DNA of 35,855 bases from Cytophagales bacterium (GTDB lineage Bacteria > Bacteroidota > Bacteroidia > Cytophagales > Thermoflexibacteraceae). Below are positions 1 to 8,888 of this stretch, one piece after another; position 1 is the first letter of the stretch, and each line of letters begins with the position of its first letter. The position numbers and the translations under genes are program-made. The notes beneath the pieces were generated by a model. The model had not been told where the DNA came from. It ran no database searches and was given only the letters and a program-made list of their open reading frames with translations. Location of the stretch: assembly GCA_013298985.1 (NCBI GenBank), contig JAAFJS010000033.1, positions 1 to 35,855 on the forward strand, in the 5' to 3' direction.

Positions 1-1067
1 TGAAAATCACCAATATCATCATTAGCAAGGAAAACTTGGCACTTACCCGCCCGTATAGTATTGCTTACCAAACAGTTAGCTCGGTAGAGAATATTTTGGT
101 CATCTTACAGACAGACACACACGAGGTAGGGATTGGTACTTCCTGCCCTTCCAAAGACGTGATAGGGGAGTCAGTAGAGGAGGCTTTTGAAGCCCTGCAA
201 AAGCATGATTTTTCTTGGCTGATAGGCAAAGAAATCAAGTATTTCCAGCAGCTTTGCTATGAAACTTCTATTCATTTTGCCCAAAGTGTGGGTAGCCAAG
301 CCGCGCTCGACATCGCCCTTCACGACCTTTATGCCAAGTCTGTGCATAAACCCTTAGTCCAGATTTGGGGGCAAAAAGTCCAATCTTTGCCTACTTCGAT
401 TACGATTGGCATCAAAAACACACAAGAAACCATCGAAGAAGCAGAAGAATACATCACAAAAGGGTTTAAAATCCTGAAAGTCAAGCTGGGGCTGGACATG
501 GAGCAAGACATCAAACGACTTTTCAAACTTCGCAGGTGGGTAGGTAAACGCATTAAAATCAGGATAGACCCTAATCAGGGTTACTCAAAAGCACAATTTA
601 TGGGTTTTTATGAAAGAACCCAAAAGTTAGGCTTGGAGCTAATAGAACAGCCCATGTCAGCGCATTTGATAGATGAAATGAGGACTTTGCCCCCCAACAT
701 CAAGCAGTCGCTGGCATTAGATGAATCGCTGACCAATGAGCTAAGTGCTTTCAAAATCGCCCAAAGACCGCTTCCCTGTGGCATTTTTAATATCAAACTG
801 ATGAAAACAGGTGGGCTAACTGAGGCAAGAAAAATCATGGCGGTTGCCCAGCGCGCCTCCATGAAATTGATGTGGGGCTGCAATGATGAAAGCGTAGTCA
901 GTATTTCTGCTGCCTTGCATTTGGCGTTTTCTTCGGAATCAACACATTACATAGACTTAGATGGCAGTTTTGACCTTGCCAAAGATGTCGCGCAGGGCGG
1001 CTTTGTCCTCGAAAACGGCGAGATGTTTCTCACACACCAAAAGGGTTTGGGCGTTGTATTAGTGTGA
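1..1067 (+). CDS. Dipeptide epimerase (L-Ala-D/L-Glu epimerase type), enolase superfamily; 5' end cut by one base
   Basis: This enzyme probably inverts the alpha-carbon of the C-terminal residue of dipeptides such as L-Ala-D-Glu released from murein. The reading frame is open from base 1, and the first two bases 'tg' fit an ATG whose A lies just outside the window; that gives 355 residues. Numbered from that ATG, the catalytic lysine pair KVK is at 160-162, the metal ligands are D190 (IDPNQ), E216 (IEQP) and D241 (LDES), the second catalytic lysine lies in NIKLMK at about 264-269, and a DLD motif is at 319-321. The DxD in the last barrel strand is the mark of dipeptide epimerases within the MLE subgroup, where it binds the substrate ammonium group. 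Exact dipeptide specificity cannot be read. The in-frame TTG at 36 is not a likely start because conserved N-terminal strand residues lie before it. Confidence 0.87.
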   Translation, partial: KITNIIISKENLALTRPYSIAYQTVSSVENILVILQTDTHEVGIGTSCPSKDVIGESVEEAFEALQKHDFSWLIGKEIKYFQQLCYETSIHFAQSVGSQAALDIALHDLYAKSVHKPLVQIWGQKVQSLPTSITIGIKNTQETIEEAEEYITKGFKILKVKLGLDMEQDIKRLFKLRRWVGKRIKIRIDPNQGYSKAQFMGFYERTQKLGLELIEQPMSAHLIDEMRTLPPNIKQSLALDESLTNELSAFKIAQRPLPCGIFNIKLMKTGGLTEARKIMAVAQRASMKLMWGCNDESVVSISAALHLAFSSESTHYIDLDGSFDLAKDVAQGGFVLENGEMFLTHQKGLGVVLV

Positions 1068-1188
1068 AGTTAAAATTAATTAGGACTTACGAAAAATTGG
1101 AATAACCTCTTTATCTTTATAAGCATAAAAGAATTTTATTCTCTTGTCTATGAGATAAGTAGTTCCATCCACTCGTAGTTTGTGCCTT
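1068..1188. other. Non-coding spacer with an IS-like end sequence
   Basis: AT-rich spacer after the epimerase. TAGGACTTACG at 1081-1091 matches the first 11 bases of the terminal inverted repeat of the 179-bp element at 22204-22382. No partner end is visible, so this may be a remnant or chance. Nothing coding is seen. Confidence 0.35.
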
Positions 1189-1336
1189 AAAGTCCGTAGG
1201 ACTTTTATGTTGGTAGAAATAGTTATCAAGATGCTCACAAACTCCGTTAGGAGTTTAATGTTATCCAACTCCTAACGGAGTTGCTGTATGTTTTGGCATT
1301 TATTTTCTACCAATATTTAACTCCTAACGAAGTTTT
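1189..1336. repeat. Four-hairpin element 1 (gene-less RAYT-type element)
   Basis: Four short hairpins. H1 is 1189-1205 (AAAGTCC, loop GTA). H2 is 1239-1256 (AAACTCC, loop GTTA). H3 is 1266-1283 (CAACTCC, loop TAAC). H4 is 1319-1334 (AACTCC with one mismatch, loop TAAC). The first two have the CCGTTAGG polarity and the last two the complementary CCTAACGG polarity. GTTGGTAGAAA lies just inside H1, and its complement-like TTTCTACCAATATT just inside H4, so the whole element is an imperfect dyad. It aligns end to end with 13591-13746 and shares its plan with the transposase element at 22437-23060. It lies between the convergent ends of the epimerase and the TonB receptor. Confidence 0.8.
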
Positions 1337-1422
1337 AAGACTTCATTTTGCAAGTTTTCAAAAATTAGATAAATCTTATTCCTTGAAAAAACTAACTACA
1401 AGCTGAAAACTACCTAAAAATA

Positions 1423-3948
1423 TCAAAAATTGATTTCCAAGCCACCCAAAATTCTTCTGGGGTCTTGCGGGACTAAGGGCATGGTGTCATCTCTACCAAA
1501 ACTGGTATGATAATATCTATTGTCCAGTAAGTTTTCGGCGGTAGCAAACACAGAAAAATTATATTTTTTCTTGGTTTTGAGGTTGTACCTTGCTGTTACA
1601 TTCAGGCGAGCATATAGTGGGCTTTGGTAGCCTGTGTATCCCCACCAGTTTGAGCCGATACTTCCTGCATTTCCAGCAACTAACAGCCTCGTAGTCAGGC
1701 TAAAACGTTCCTGAGCCAGCGTCAAAACGGACTTTAAGGAATGAGGTGAATGTAAAATTACGCCACCTGATTGGGCTGGAATCGTATCTGTATAAAGGTC
1801 TAAGAGGTCATCATTGGAAAATCCATTTCTGATGTTATTGCCAAAAAGTGCAAAATATGAACTTCCTGTAAACCTTGGGCGTACAAACTGACCGCCCACA
1901 TAGCTATAACCCACAAAACCGTCCAAGTGCCACTTGCCCAAGGGAATACGGAAATTGACCTGCGCTGTGAGGGTCGTCGTATTGAGGTTGCCCTCATTGC
2001 GAGAGGTTTCTAAGCGATAAATTTCAGCGTCTAAGCGCGGGTCTTGGTAGCGTCGCCAAAAAGCGGTAGGCTCGTACAATCTCAGCGAATCAGCATTGGC
2101 AAATTGGTTTATCAAGTTATTGACTTCGGTATAAGCTATGCCCACGTTAAAAGATAAATTATTGGTTATCAGCACATTCATACTGCCTTCTATGGCTTGT
2201 AGTTTTTCAGGCTGCAAATCTCGGTTGGGCAGTCGGGCATTGTCCAAAATCAGCAACATTCCACCTGTAGGGCGCGAAGAATTTGGTGAATAATACAAAA
2301 TGTTAGAGATATAACCATCTTGGCGAAACGCTTTTTCAGGTGAAGGAGCTAAGAAAGAAGTACCGTATAAGAGTTTGATATTCAACTTTTTATGAGGTGT
2401 TAGTACAGCGCCAATTCTGGGGTTGATGCTTCCACCAAAGCGTGTATTGTAGTCATAACGTGTTCCAAGGGTGAGGTTTACCCACTTTGCGGGCTGGTAT
2501 TGTGTTTGTATGTAGCCACCATAATTCTGGTAGTTCAAATAAAAAGGAATCACAGGCGTTTGTGCCACTTTTGCCAAATCTCGAATCCCCACAGGCAGGA
2601 AAAAAGGTTCAAACACCTTTGAGCCAATAAGGTACAAATCTTGGTCTTGGAAAGGCTGTGAAGGGTCTAAGGGCTTAGGCAAGGGCGGTGTTCGCGGTAC
2701 AGCTACGATATTTTCTAAAACAAAGCCCGCTACCATCGAGAGTTTGTTAGACGCTGTATAAGAAAATTGTTCTTGAAGCCTCACACTCTGACCATTAGCG
2801 TACGGATAGCCTCTCTGCCAGCGAGAAATAGCACCAAAAAAATTGCTTTGAGGACTGATTTGGTAAAAATTATAGGAAAGCTGAGAACTTAATTGCCACT
2901 TTTGATTAAAAGAGGTAAAGTCATGGCGAAAATACATGATTTGGTGCGAACGAGCCATGAAAGCATTAGGTTCGTAGGCGGTATAGCGAGGCTGAAAACC
3001 ATAAGCACTGCTATGCCTTTCGTAGTAGTGTACGAAACCTGCGGTAAAATCTCCAAAATTGACTTGCGGGTGTATGTAGCGCGCTTGCGTAGGCATTTGA
3101 AATGAGCCTGTCAGCGAATCTCCCGTAAAATCAGGCTGTCGCCCAAAGGGTGGGTAGCGATTTACTCGATTAATTTGCGGAGAGAGTGATACAAACCCCT
3201 TGTCTTTGAAGGCATGATTATACCAGCCGAAGTCATTGGGGTATGCCTGTGCATAGTTGGGTTCTTTGGAAAAATAGCCCGAAGCAGAAAGCGAAATCCG
3301 CAGTTTGTCTGCTTTCATTCGCATAAATAACTGATTATCAGAAGTATTGAAACTCCCAAACATACTTGACACGCGCCCGCCAGACTTAAATTGCGAGCCT
3401 CTCTCTGTGGCAGTAATGATATTTACTACGCCACTAAACGCGTCCACACCATACAGCGCAGAAGCGGGACCTATCACGACCTCTACCCTCTGCGCGTCCG
3501 CAAGTGCAAAGTTATGCCCTATCGTATAGGTATCACCAGTAGCAGGCGTGATTCGGAAGCCGTCCAAAAGAATAAGCAACTTTTCACTACCAGCTACACC
3601 CCTGATAGACAATATGTTGCGTGTATCAGGATTTACATTTCTCTGCACATCTACTTCTGGAATATCCTCTAACAAATCCAGCAAATTGCGGTAGCCCCTC
3701 TCTCTAATCTGTTGAGCAGTAATCACATAGGCATTGGCAGGAGCTTCTAACACACCTTGTTTTTTCTGAGAAGCTGAAACCATGCCCACATTCATCAATT
3801 CTTCCAAAGAGGCTTTGAAAAAATCCTCGATTTGGAGGAGTTCTGCGGGTTTTTCTTGGGCAAAAACGGGCTTTTGATTTAATAAGGTGAGCAGTAAAAA
3901 GAGAACAAAAAAAGATTGGAAAGCAAAAGAACAGTAGTGTATCTTCAT
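1423..3948 (-). CDS. TonB-dependent outer-membrane receptor (iron/cobalamin/colicin-receptor type)
   Basis: An 841-residue outer-membrane receptor for TonB-driven uptake. I chose the ATG at 3948 over an in-frame TTG two codons upstream because a basic and hydrophobic signal peptide ending near FAQ (residues about 1-31) follows directly. After a short linker (SLEELMNVGMVSASQK) comes the plug domain, about residues 55-185, with APANAYVIT, LLDGFR and LYGVDAFSGVVNI. The 22-strand barrel follows and ends in the aromatic LEINF, as expected for BAM insertion. There is no N-terminal carboxypeptidase-like domain and no SusD partner nearby, so a SusC-type glycan role is unlikely. A siderophore, cobalamin or metal ligand fits the plug type, but the substrate cannot be named. 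It stands alone; no exbB/exbD/tonB or periplasmic binding protein is adjacent. Confidence 0.88.
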   Translation of the reverse strand: MKIHYCSFAFQSFFVLFLLLTLLNQKPVFAQEKPAELLQIEDFFKASLEELMNVGMVSASQKKQGVLEAPANAYVITAQQIRERGYRNLLDLLEDIPEVDVQRNVNPDTRNILSIRGVAGSEKLLILLDGFRITPATGDTYTIGHNFALADAQRVEVVIGPASALYGVDAFSGVVNIITATERGSQFKSGGRVSSMFGSFNTSDNQLFMRMKADKLRISLSASGYFSKEPNYAQAYPNDFGWYNHAFKDKGFVSLSPQINRVNRYPPFGRQPDFTGDSLTGSFQMPTQARYIHPQVNFGDFTAGFVHYYERHSSAYGFQPRYTAYEPNAFMARSHQIMYFRHDFTSFNQKWQLSSQLSYNFYQISPQSNFFGAISRWQRGYPYANGQSVRLQEQFSYTASNKLSMVAGFVLENIVAVPRTPPLPKPLDPSQPFQDQDLYLIGSKVFEPFFLPVGIRDLAKVAQTPVIPFYLNYQNYGGYIQTQYQPAKWVNLTLGTRYDYNTRFGGSINPRIGAVLTPHKKLNIKLLYGTSFLAPSPEKAFRQDGYISNILYYSPNSSRPTGGMLLILDNARLPNRDLQPEKLQAIEGSMNVLITNNLSFNVGIAYTEVNNLINQFANADSLRLYEPTAFWRRYQDPRLDAEIYRLETSRNEGNLNTTTLTAQVNFRIPLGKWHLDGFVGYSYVGGQFVRPRFTGSSYFALFGNNIRNGFSNDDLLDLYTDTIPAQSGGVILHSPHSLKSVLTLAQERFSLTTRLLVAGNAGSIGSNWWGYTGYQSPLYARLNVTARYNLKTKKKYNFSVFATAENLLDNRYYHTSFGRDDTMPLVPQDPRRILGGLEINF

Positions 3949-4139
3949 TATCAAATGTATATTTTGTTTGAAAAATTAGTTTAAGTTATTGATTTTCAAA
4001 TGATTAATTGCATTAAAAGTAAAAATAAAATGCAAAAACATCACTTACGTAACTTAATAACGAATATCCAAAGAAATATGATACACGAAATAGGTTAAAT
4101 TTTTGTGTATTTTAGGTTGCCACTTAGCCATTTTGTACT

Positions 4140-5171
4140 CTATTTTTTTAAAGTCGAATTTCTTGCTATCAAGTTTGTTTTCAGCACCAAGCGTTCGTGT
4201 GGCGTATTTTTGTTTTTGATTTGGCGAATGAGTTGGGTGGTAGCTATCCTGCCCATCTCTGTGGAAGGTTGCGCCATAGTGGTAATAGATGGCTCTATAA
4301 TTTCAGAAACTGCATCATTAGTAAAACCCATCAGTGAGATTTGTTCAGGTATTTTTAGCCCATGTTTTCTAATGACAATGTGCGCGCCAATAGCCACAGG
4401 GTCAGTTACTGCAAAAATAGCATCTGGTTTTTGTGGAAAGCGCAGCAGTTTTTCGGTGGCATTCATCGCCTCGTGCTGGTCTAAGTTGCACTCCACCACC
4501 AAATCGTCCTCCATAGCCAAGCCATATTCGCGCAAAGCCGCCAAATATCCTTCTTTGCGCTGTTTACAAATCTCTAAGTTTTGAGGACCCGCAATGTGGG
4601 CAATCCGCCTACAGCCTGTTTCTATGAGGTATTTTGTAGCCTGCACTGCGCCCTCAAAGTCATCTACCACTACTTTGGAAGTGTCTAAGGATTCGCAAAC
4701 CCTATCAAAAAAGACCAACGGAATTTTGCGCTGCAAAGCCAACTCCAAATGGTCAAACTGCGTGGTTTGGTTAGAAATAGATACTAAAATCCCATCGACA
4801 CGCGCCGAGATGAGGGTCTGGATATTGATGATTTCTTTTTTGTAAGACTCATTGGATTGGCAGATAATCACCTTGTAGCCTTCCTGATAGGCAACCTCTT
4901 CCACCCCCGAAATCACAGAGGCAAAAAAAGTATGGATAATCTCAGGGACGATGATGCCGATGGTTTCAGTACGTTTGTTTCGCAGGCTCGACGCAATAGA
5001 ATTGGGGTGATATTGCATTTCTTTTGCCAATTCTGCTACCGCTTTTTTGGTTTCATCGCTAATGTCAGGGTGATTACGCAATGCGCGCGATACAGTAGAA
5101 GTGGATATATTTAAGACTTTAGCAATGTCTTTGATGGTAATTTGTTCATTTTTCATATTTTTAATCATCAT
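4140..5171 (-). CDS. LacI/GalR-family transcriptional regulator
   Basis: A 343-residue repressor-type protein. The LacI helix-turn-helix is at about residues 11-58 (ITIKDIAKVLNISTSTVSRAL, hinge region HPNSIASSLR), followed by a periplasmic-binding-like effector domain (TIGIIVPEI... to the C terminus) that would bind a sugar or similar small molecule. I chose the ATG at 5171 because GGAAGG lies 8-9 bases upstream; an in-frame TTG at 5186 and an ATG at 5156 are alternatives, and all retain the HTH. It is divergent from the HtrA protease across 244 bp, but HtrA is not a usual LacI target, and no sugar catabolic or SusC/D locus is in view. No clear palindromic operator of LacI type was found in the 5172-5415 gap. 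Confidence 0.9.
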   Translation of the reverse strand: MMIKNMKNEQITIKDIAKVLNISTSTVSRALRNHPDISDETKKAVAELAKEMQYHPNSIASSLRNKRTETIGIIVPEIIHTFFASVISGVEEVAYQEGYKVIICQSNESYKKEIINIQTLISARVDGILVSISNQTTQFDHLELALQRKIPLVFFDRVCESLDTSKVVVDDFEGAVQATKYLIETGCRRIAHIAGPQNLEICKQRKEGYLAALREYGLAMEDDLVVECNLDQHEAMNATEKLLRFPQKPDAIFAVTDPVAIGAHIVIRKHGLKIPEQISLMGFTNDAVSEIIEPSITTMAQPSTEMGRIATTQLIRQIKNKNTPHERLVLKTNLIARNSTLKK

Positions 5172-5415
5172 TTTATAACCTTCCAAGTTATTTATTTTTT
5201 TTTAATAAACAAATGATTACGTCCTTTTTATCTTTAATAAAATTTAACAAGCAAAAATAAACCAATATAGGATTATTTCGTTATTTTTGTAAAAGAAACA
5301 AATGAAAAAAAAGTAGTTTTTATTAGCTATCTATCTGATTTAAAACTTTGAATCTTTGTTTTTTAGCCTTTTTTATTCTTTAACAAATTTGTATAAAAAC
5401 TGTAAAATTTAAAAA

Positions 5416-6876
5416 ATGAATCCTATGCGACAGACGATTAAAACCTTACTTGTAGGCGGGTTGGCGGGCTTTTTGGGCGCATATACCTTTTCTACTTTCC
5501 AAGCAACCCAGCAAGCCAGTGATTCCTTTTTCACGAAGCATTCAAACGCTGAAAACCGACCATCTACCACTGAAAACTTCGTTGATTATACCTACAAAGG
5601 CAGTGGAGAAGCCCCCTCTTTTGTAGAAGCGGCAAAGATAAGCACACCTTCGGTCGTTTATATCAAGACTGCAAGCCGTAACCAGCGTTCATATTCGTGG
5701 TTTGATATGTTTTTTGGTGGTGAAGGTGCTGAAAACAAGGTAGTTGGCTCTGGGTCGGGAGTTATCTTTTCCAAAGATGGCTATATCGTTACCAATAACC
5801 ACGTCATCGCGGGCGCAAGCGAGATAGAGGTAGTGCATAACAAGCGCACCTACAAGGCAACTATCAGAGGTACAGACCCTTCCACTGATTTGGCTTTGCT
5901 CAAAGTAGAGGCTGAAAACCTGCCATTTGTCAAGATTTCTCCTTCGGAAACGGTAAGCGTGGGCGACTGGGTACTGGCAGTGGGCAATCCATTTAACCTG
6001 ACTTCTACGGTTACGGCGGGAATAGTCAGTGCTAAGGGGCGCAATATCAATATCTTGGAAGGTCAGTTCCCTATCGAGTCTTTTATCCAAACTGATGCAG
6101 CAATCAATCCTGGCAATAGCGGTGGCGCATTGGTAAACTTGCGTGGAGATTTGGTCGGCATTAATACTGCAATCCTCTCACGCACAGGCTCTTACACAGG
6201 CTACGGATTTGCTGTTCCCTCAGATATTGTAACCAAAGTAGTTACAGATTTAAAACAATTTGGGCAGGTACAAAAAGCATTTATTGGTGCAGATGTCATC
6301 GAAGTTACCGAAGAAGTTTACAAAGAGTTGAACTTAAATGACATTGCTGGCGTTGTGATTACATATATTGAGAAAGAAGGAACGGCGGACAAGGCAGGGC
6401 TGAAAAGAGGTGATGTGATTTTGAAAATTAATGGTAAAAATGTTAATTCTAAAAATTCTTTTGACGAACAGCTCAGTTATTTTAAACCTGGCGACAAAAT
6501 TAACGTTCAATACAGTAGGGAGGGAAAGTCAGCAGAAAAGCAACTGCAACTTACCAATATAGAGGGAACAACGGAAGTAGTGAAGAAAGAGGTTTATCGG
6601 GCTGAAACGATTGGCGCAGACTTAGAAACTGTTTCCAAAAGCGAAAGAATTAGGTTTGGGATAGAAAATGGGGTGAGAATTATCAAAATCACCAACGCCA
6701 GAGGGCTTATAGCACAGATGGGCATGGAAGATGGATTTATCATTACAGAGATTAACAATAGAACGGTGGAAACACCCGAAGAATTAGCAAAGATATTGGA
6801 AAAAATTAGAGGTCGAGTAATTGTGAAAGGTGTTACGAAGGGTGGACAGAAGGGATATTATTCTTATAACTTCTAA
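5416..6876 (+). CDS. Do/HtrA-family periplasmic serine protease
   Basis: A 486-residue Deg/HtrA protease for envelope protein quality control. An N-terminal membrane anchor or signal (about residues 8-26) exports it. The trypsin-like domain carries the triad H129 (TNNHV), D158 (PSTDLALLKV) and S235 (NPGNSGGALV). Two PDZ domains follow at about 280-380 and 395-475; the second is less canonical and ends with the protein. It starts at the ATG at 5416; a second ATG three codons on is possible. It is transcribed alone, divergent from the LacI regulator, with a T-tailed hairpin at 7072-7108 before the convergent gldD. DegP, DegQ and DegS subtypes cannot be separated safely in Bacteroidota, so no symbol is given. 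Confidence 0.94.
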   Translation: MNPMRQTIKTLLVGGLAGFLGAYTFSTFQATQQASDSFFTKHSNAENRPSTTENFVDYTYKGSGEAPSFVEAAKISTPSVVYIKTASRNQRSYSWFDMFFGGEGAENKVVGSGSGVIFSKDGYIVTNNHVIAGASEIEVVHNKRTYKATIRGTDPSTDLALLKVEAENLPFVKISPSETVSVGDWVLAVGNPFNLTSTVTAGIVSAKGRNINILEGQFPIESFIQTDAAINPGNSGGALVNLRGDLVGINTAILSRTGSYTGYGFAVPSDIVTKVVTDLKQFGQVQKAFIGADVIEVTEEVYKELNLNDIAGVVITYIEKEGTADKAGLKRGDVILKINGKNVNSKNSFDEQLSYFKPGDKINVQYSREGKSAEKQLQLTNIEGTTEVVKKEVYRAETIGADLETVSKSERIRFGIENGVRIIKITNARGLIAQMGMEDGFIITEINNRTVETPEELAKILEKIRGRVIVKGVTKGGQKGYYSYNF

Positions 6877-7071
6877 AAAAACTGAAAATATTTACATTTT
6901 GAGTTATCATTAATTCGTTCAATAGATTCATTTGCATTTGTTTATGAAGTATGAGTAGGGTTAAGTTTTGTCTGTGCAAGTTATTGTATAGATAATACAG
7001 ATGATTCGCCGTTGTAACGCAGCAAGCGTTATTGCGATTGTAAGTTTAGGTTTATTAATAGGTTTTTGTGG

Positions 7072-7108
7072 ACTTCGCCAGCACCTTTGGAGTTGGTGAA
7101 GTTTTTTT
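7072..7108 (+). terminator. Rho-independent terminator, + strand
   Basis: ACTTCGCCA (7072-7080) pairs with TGGTGAAGT (7094-7102) with one G-T pair, followed by seven T. The T run exists only on the + strand, so it would end transcripts from the HtrA gene; it overlaps the last base of gldD, which comes from the other side. It is about 195 bp beyond the htrA stop. Confidence 0.6.
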
Positions 7109-7751
7109 ATTTGATTTCTTCTATTTTGTTTCTGCCCGTTTTCTTGAATTTTCTTGCCTTTGCATCAAATTTTCTGCTCGTATTCCAGTCCACCGTACTC
7201 ATCATTCGTTTCATGTCTTTTTTGATAAAATCGATAATGGGCGCAAGCGAGTCGCCTTTGGTAGAGGTCGGAAAATACAAGGAAGTCCTCAAAAAATGCT
7301 TGGTGGAATCCGTTACATAAAACTGCAAATAGCTGGGTACATCTCCCTCCAGCTCATACGCCACACTGGTATAACCTTTGGGCGTTTTATCTACTATCTC
7401 GTTGATAGCCTGCGCTTTGATGTTGTGTTTTTGCGCCAGTTTGAAGCAGTCATCTACATATTCTTTGAAATCTTGGCGGCTACTGATGGGCTTATACGAA
7501 ATGTCAATATTCGCCTCGAACTGTGGATAGTAAATTTCTAACCAGTAGCGGTCAGCCAAATAGGAACTGTCGTTGAGCAACTTGGCGTGCGCCGAATACT
7601 CAAAAAGATAGGGTAGCGAATCGGGCAAGGCAACATACTCGGCAGTAGGCAAAGGAATATAATGATAACCTTTGGGCTTGGGCGTGTAGCTCAATTCGTC
7701 AGCGCAAGAAGCGAAAAATACAATAAATAGAACAAGAATCGTGAGTTTCAT
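7107..7751 (-). CDS. gldD: Gliding motility lipoprotein GldD
   Basis: A 214-residue lipoprotein of the GldD family, needed for gliding in Flavobacterium and linked to type IX secretion in Bacteroidota. I chose the ATG at 7751 because it gives a clean lipoprotein signal: hydrophobic residues 3-13 and lipobox FASC with C16. After it come the family-typical proline-rich YTPKPKGYHYIPLP segment (22-35), a Trp/Tyr-rich middle (RYWLEIYYP) and ISYKPI. The C terminus is Lys-rich. In many Bacteroidota gldD sits near ssb and gldE; here it stands alone between htrA and the aminotransferase gene, about 100 bp downstream of the latter on the same strand. Assignment rests on remembered family motifs. Confidence 0.8.
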   Translation of the reverse strand: MKLTILVLFIVFFASCADELSYTPKPKGYHYIPLPTAEYVALPDSLPYLFEYSAHAKLLNDSSYLADRYWLEIYYPQFEANIDISYKPISSRQDFKEYVDDCFKLAQKHNIKAQAINEIVDKTPKGYTSVAYELEGDVPSYLQFYVTDSTKHFLRTSLYFPTSTKGDSLAPIIDFIKKDMKRMMSTVDWNTSRKFDAKARKFKKTGRNKIEEIK

Positions 7752-7853
7752 ACTATTAAATGACGAGTTTTTCGTATTTGTAACCACTGGTTTTATGTTT
7801 TTTGTGGTTTCTACATCAAATTTGCTGATAATAAAGCAGTTATCATATATTTT

Positions 7854-8744
7854 TTAGATAATCGTATAAGCAGGCTCGAAGGCACTATGGACTAAATCCG
7901 CAAAAGATTTTGCTAATTCGCCACACTTGCTATTTTTGACATTTCGCTTGAATTTTGCCTCATCTACAGAGCCAATCAGGGCAACCTCGACCGCCGTACC
8001 AGTGAGCATTGCCATATCTGCCTGTTTTAATTCCTGTATTGTAACTTGTTTTTCGGTAACTCTGATGTCCCTTTCCCTTGCCAAGTCCATGATGACCTTG
8101 CGCGTGATGCCTGCGAGAATATGCCCTGCGGGAGGTGTAAAAAGTTCGCCATCTTTTTCATAAAAAATATTTGCGCCCGAAGCCTGCGCCACAAAGCCAT
8201 TTTGGTCGAGCATGATTGCCTCCTCGTAGCCCTTGCTACGTGCTTCGTTGGTTGCCATGATAGAGCTTACATACAAACCTGAAATTTTGGCATCTACGGG
8301 GCATGACTTGGGATTTGGGCGTTCGATGCTTGATATACAGGTAGATAGCAACTCATTCCCCAGATAACGAGGCCACTTCCACGCCCCCATAAAAAGGATT
8401 GATTCGCGAGAAGACGCAAGACGCATATTGTCAGGACAAAACAGCAAAGGGCGAATATATGCGTCTTTGAAATTATTTTGGTCTAAAAGGTCATACGCAA
8501 TATTTTCTAAGTCTTTGACAGTATAAGAAAGAGGAATTGATAATTTTTGGGCGGCATATTTCATGCGCTCAAAATGTTCACGTGCCTTAAAAATAGTAGC
8601 ACCAGAGGCAGTTTGGTACGCACGCAATCCCTCAAAAATACCATATCCATAATGTAGGGTTTGGGCAAAAGGACTGCAAGCTACCTTCTTAGCTTTCACA
8701 AATTTATCGTCATAAAAGACTACTGACTTATCGCTGTAATACAT
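7854..8744 (-). CDS. ilvE: Branched-chain amino acid aminotransferase (class IV PLP)
   Basis: A 296-residue fold-type IV transaminase that converts the 2-oxo acids of Val, Leu and Ile with glutamate. Evidence: YGYGIFEGLRAY at 32-43, the PLP lysine K153 in DAKISG, NEARSKGYEEAIMLD at 166-180, and the phosphate-binding GI(T) and TGTAVEV regions near the C terminus. The residue that normally contacts the PLP ring nitrogen (Glu in the E. coli ISEGAGEN motif) aligns with Q187 in VAQASGAN. Relatives in this phylum may share this, but it is worth checking. No other ilv or leu genes are near. A TATATTTG box and a short overlapping reading frame lie upstream. Confidence 0.88.
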   Translation of the reverse strand: MYYSDKSVVFYDDKFVKAKKVACSPFAQTLHYGYGIFEGLRAYQTASGATIFKAREHFERMKYAAQKLSIPLSYTVKDLENIAYDLLDQNNFKDAYIRPLLFCPDNMRLASSRESILFMGAWKWPRYLGNELLSTCISSIERPNPKSCPVDAKISGLYVSSIMATNEARSKGYEEAIMLDQNGFVAQASGANIFYEKDGELFTPPAGHILAGITRKVIMDLARERDIRVTEKQVTIQELKQADMAMLTGTAVEVALIGSVDEAKFKRNVKNSKCGELAKSFADLVHSAFEPAYTII

Positions 8745-8838
8745 TGTTTATCAAGGTCTTTGATTAGTTTTGCCTCACGCTGCTTCTCCAATAATAATGC
8801 ACTATCAAGTTGAAAAAACTTAACAGAGTGAAACATCG

Positions 8839-8846
8839 CAAATATA
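8839..8846 (-). promoter_or_regulatory. Candidate -7 box (TATATTTG) upstream of ilvE
   Basis: On the minus strand TATATTTG matches the Bacteroidota -7 consensus TAnnTTTG. No TTTG is found about 19 bases further upstream, so only half of the promoter is supported. It would give an ilvE leader of roughly 88 bases. Confidence 0.3.
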
Positions 8847-8888
8847 AATGATTTAACGCGTTTATGTATTTTAACAGCACATTTTTAT

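Noticed and set aside
3952-3959. TACATTTG just before the TonB receptor start as a -7 promoter box
   Set aside because: It lies only three bases from the ATG at 3948 and has no TTTG at the right distance, so transcription would start inside the gene.
5282-5289. TATTTTTG as the htrA promoter -7 box
   Set aside because: It fits TAnnTTTG but no -33 TTTG is present, and such words are frequent in this AT-rich gap, on both strands.
7005-7050. TAACGC/GCGTTA hairpin after htrA as a terminator
   Set aside because: The stem is short (6 bp) and there is no T run; the hairpin at 7072-7108 is the better candidate.
8140-8661. Other open frames on the strand opposite ilvE and similar opposite-strand frames elsewhere (for example 28140-28661)
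   Set aside because: They mirror real genes in other frames, have no ribosome signals or domain features, and show odd composition.
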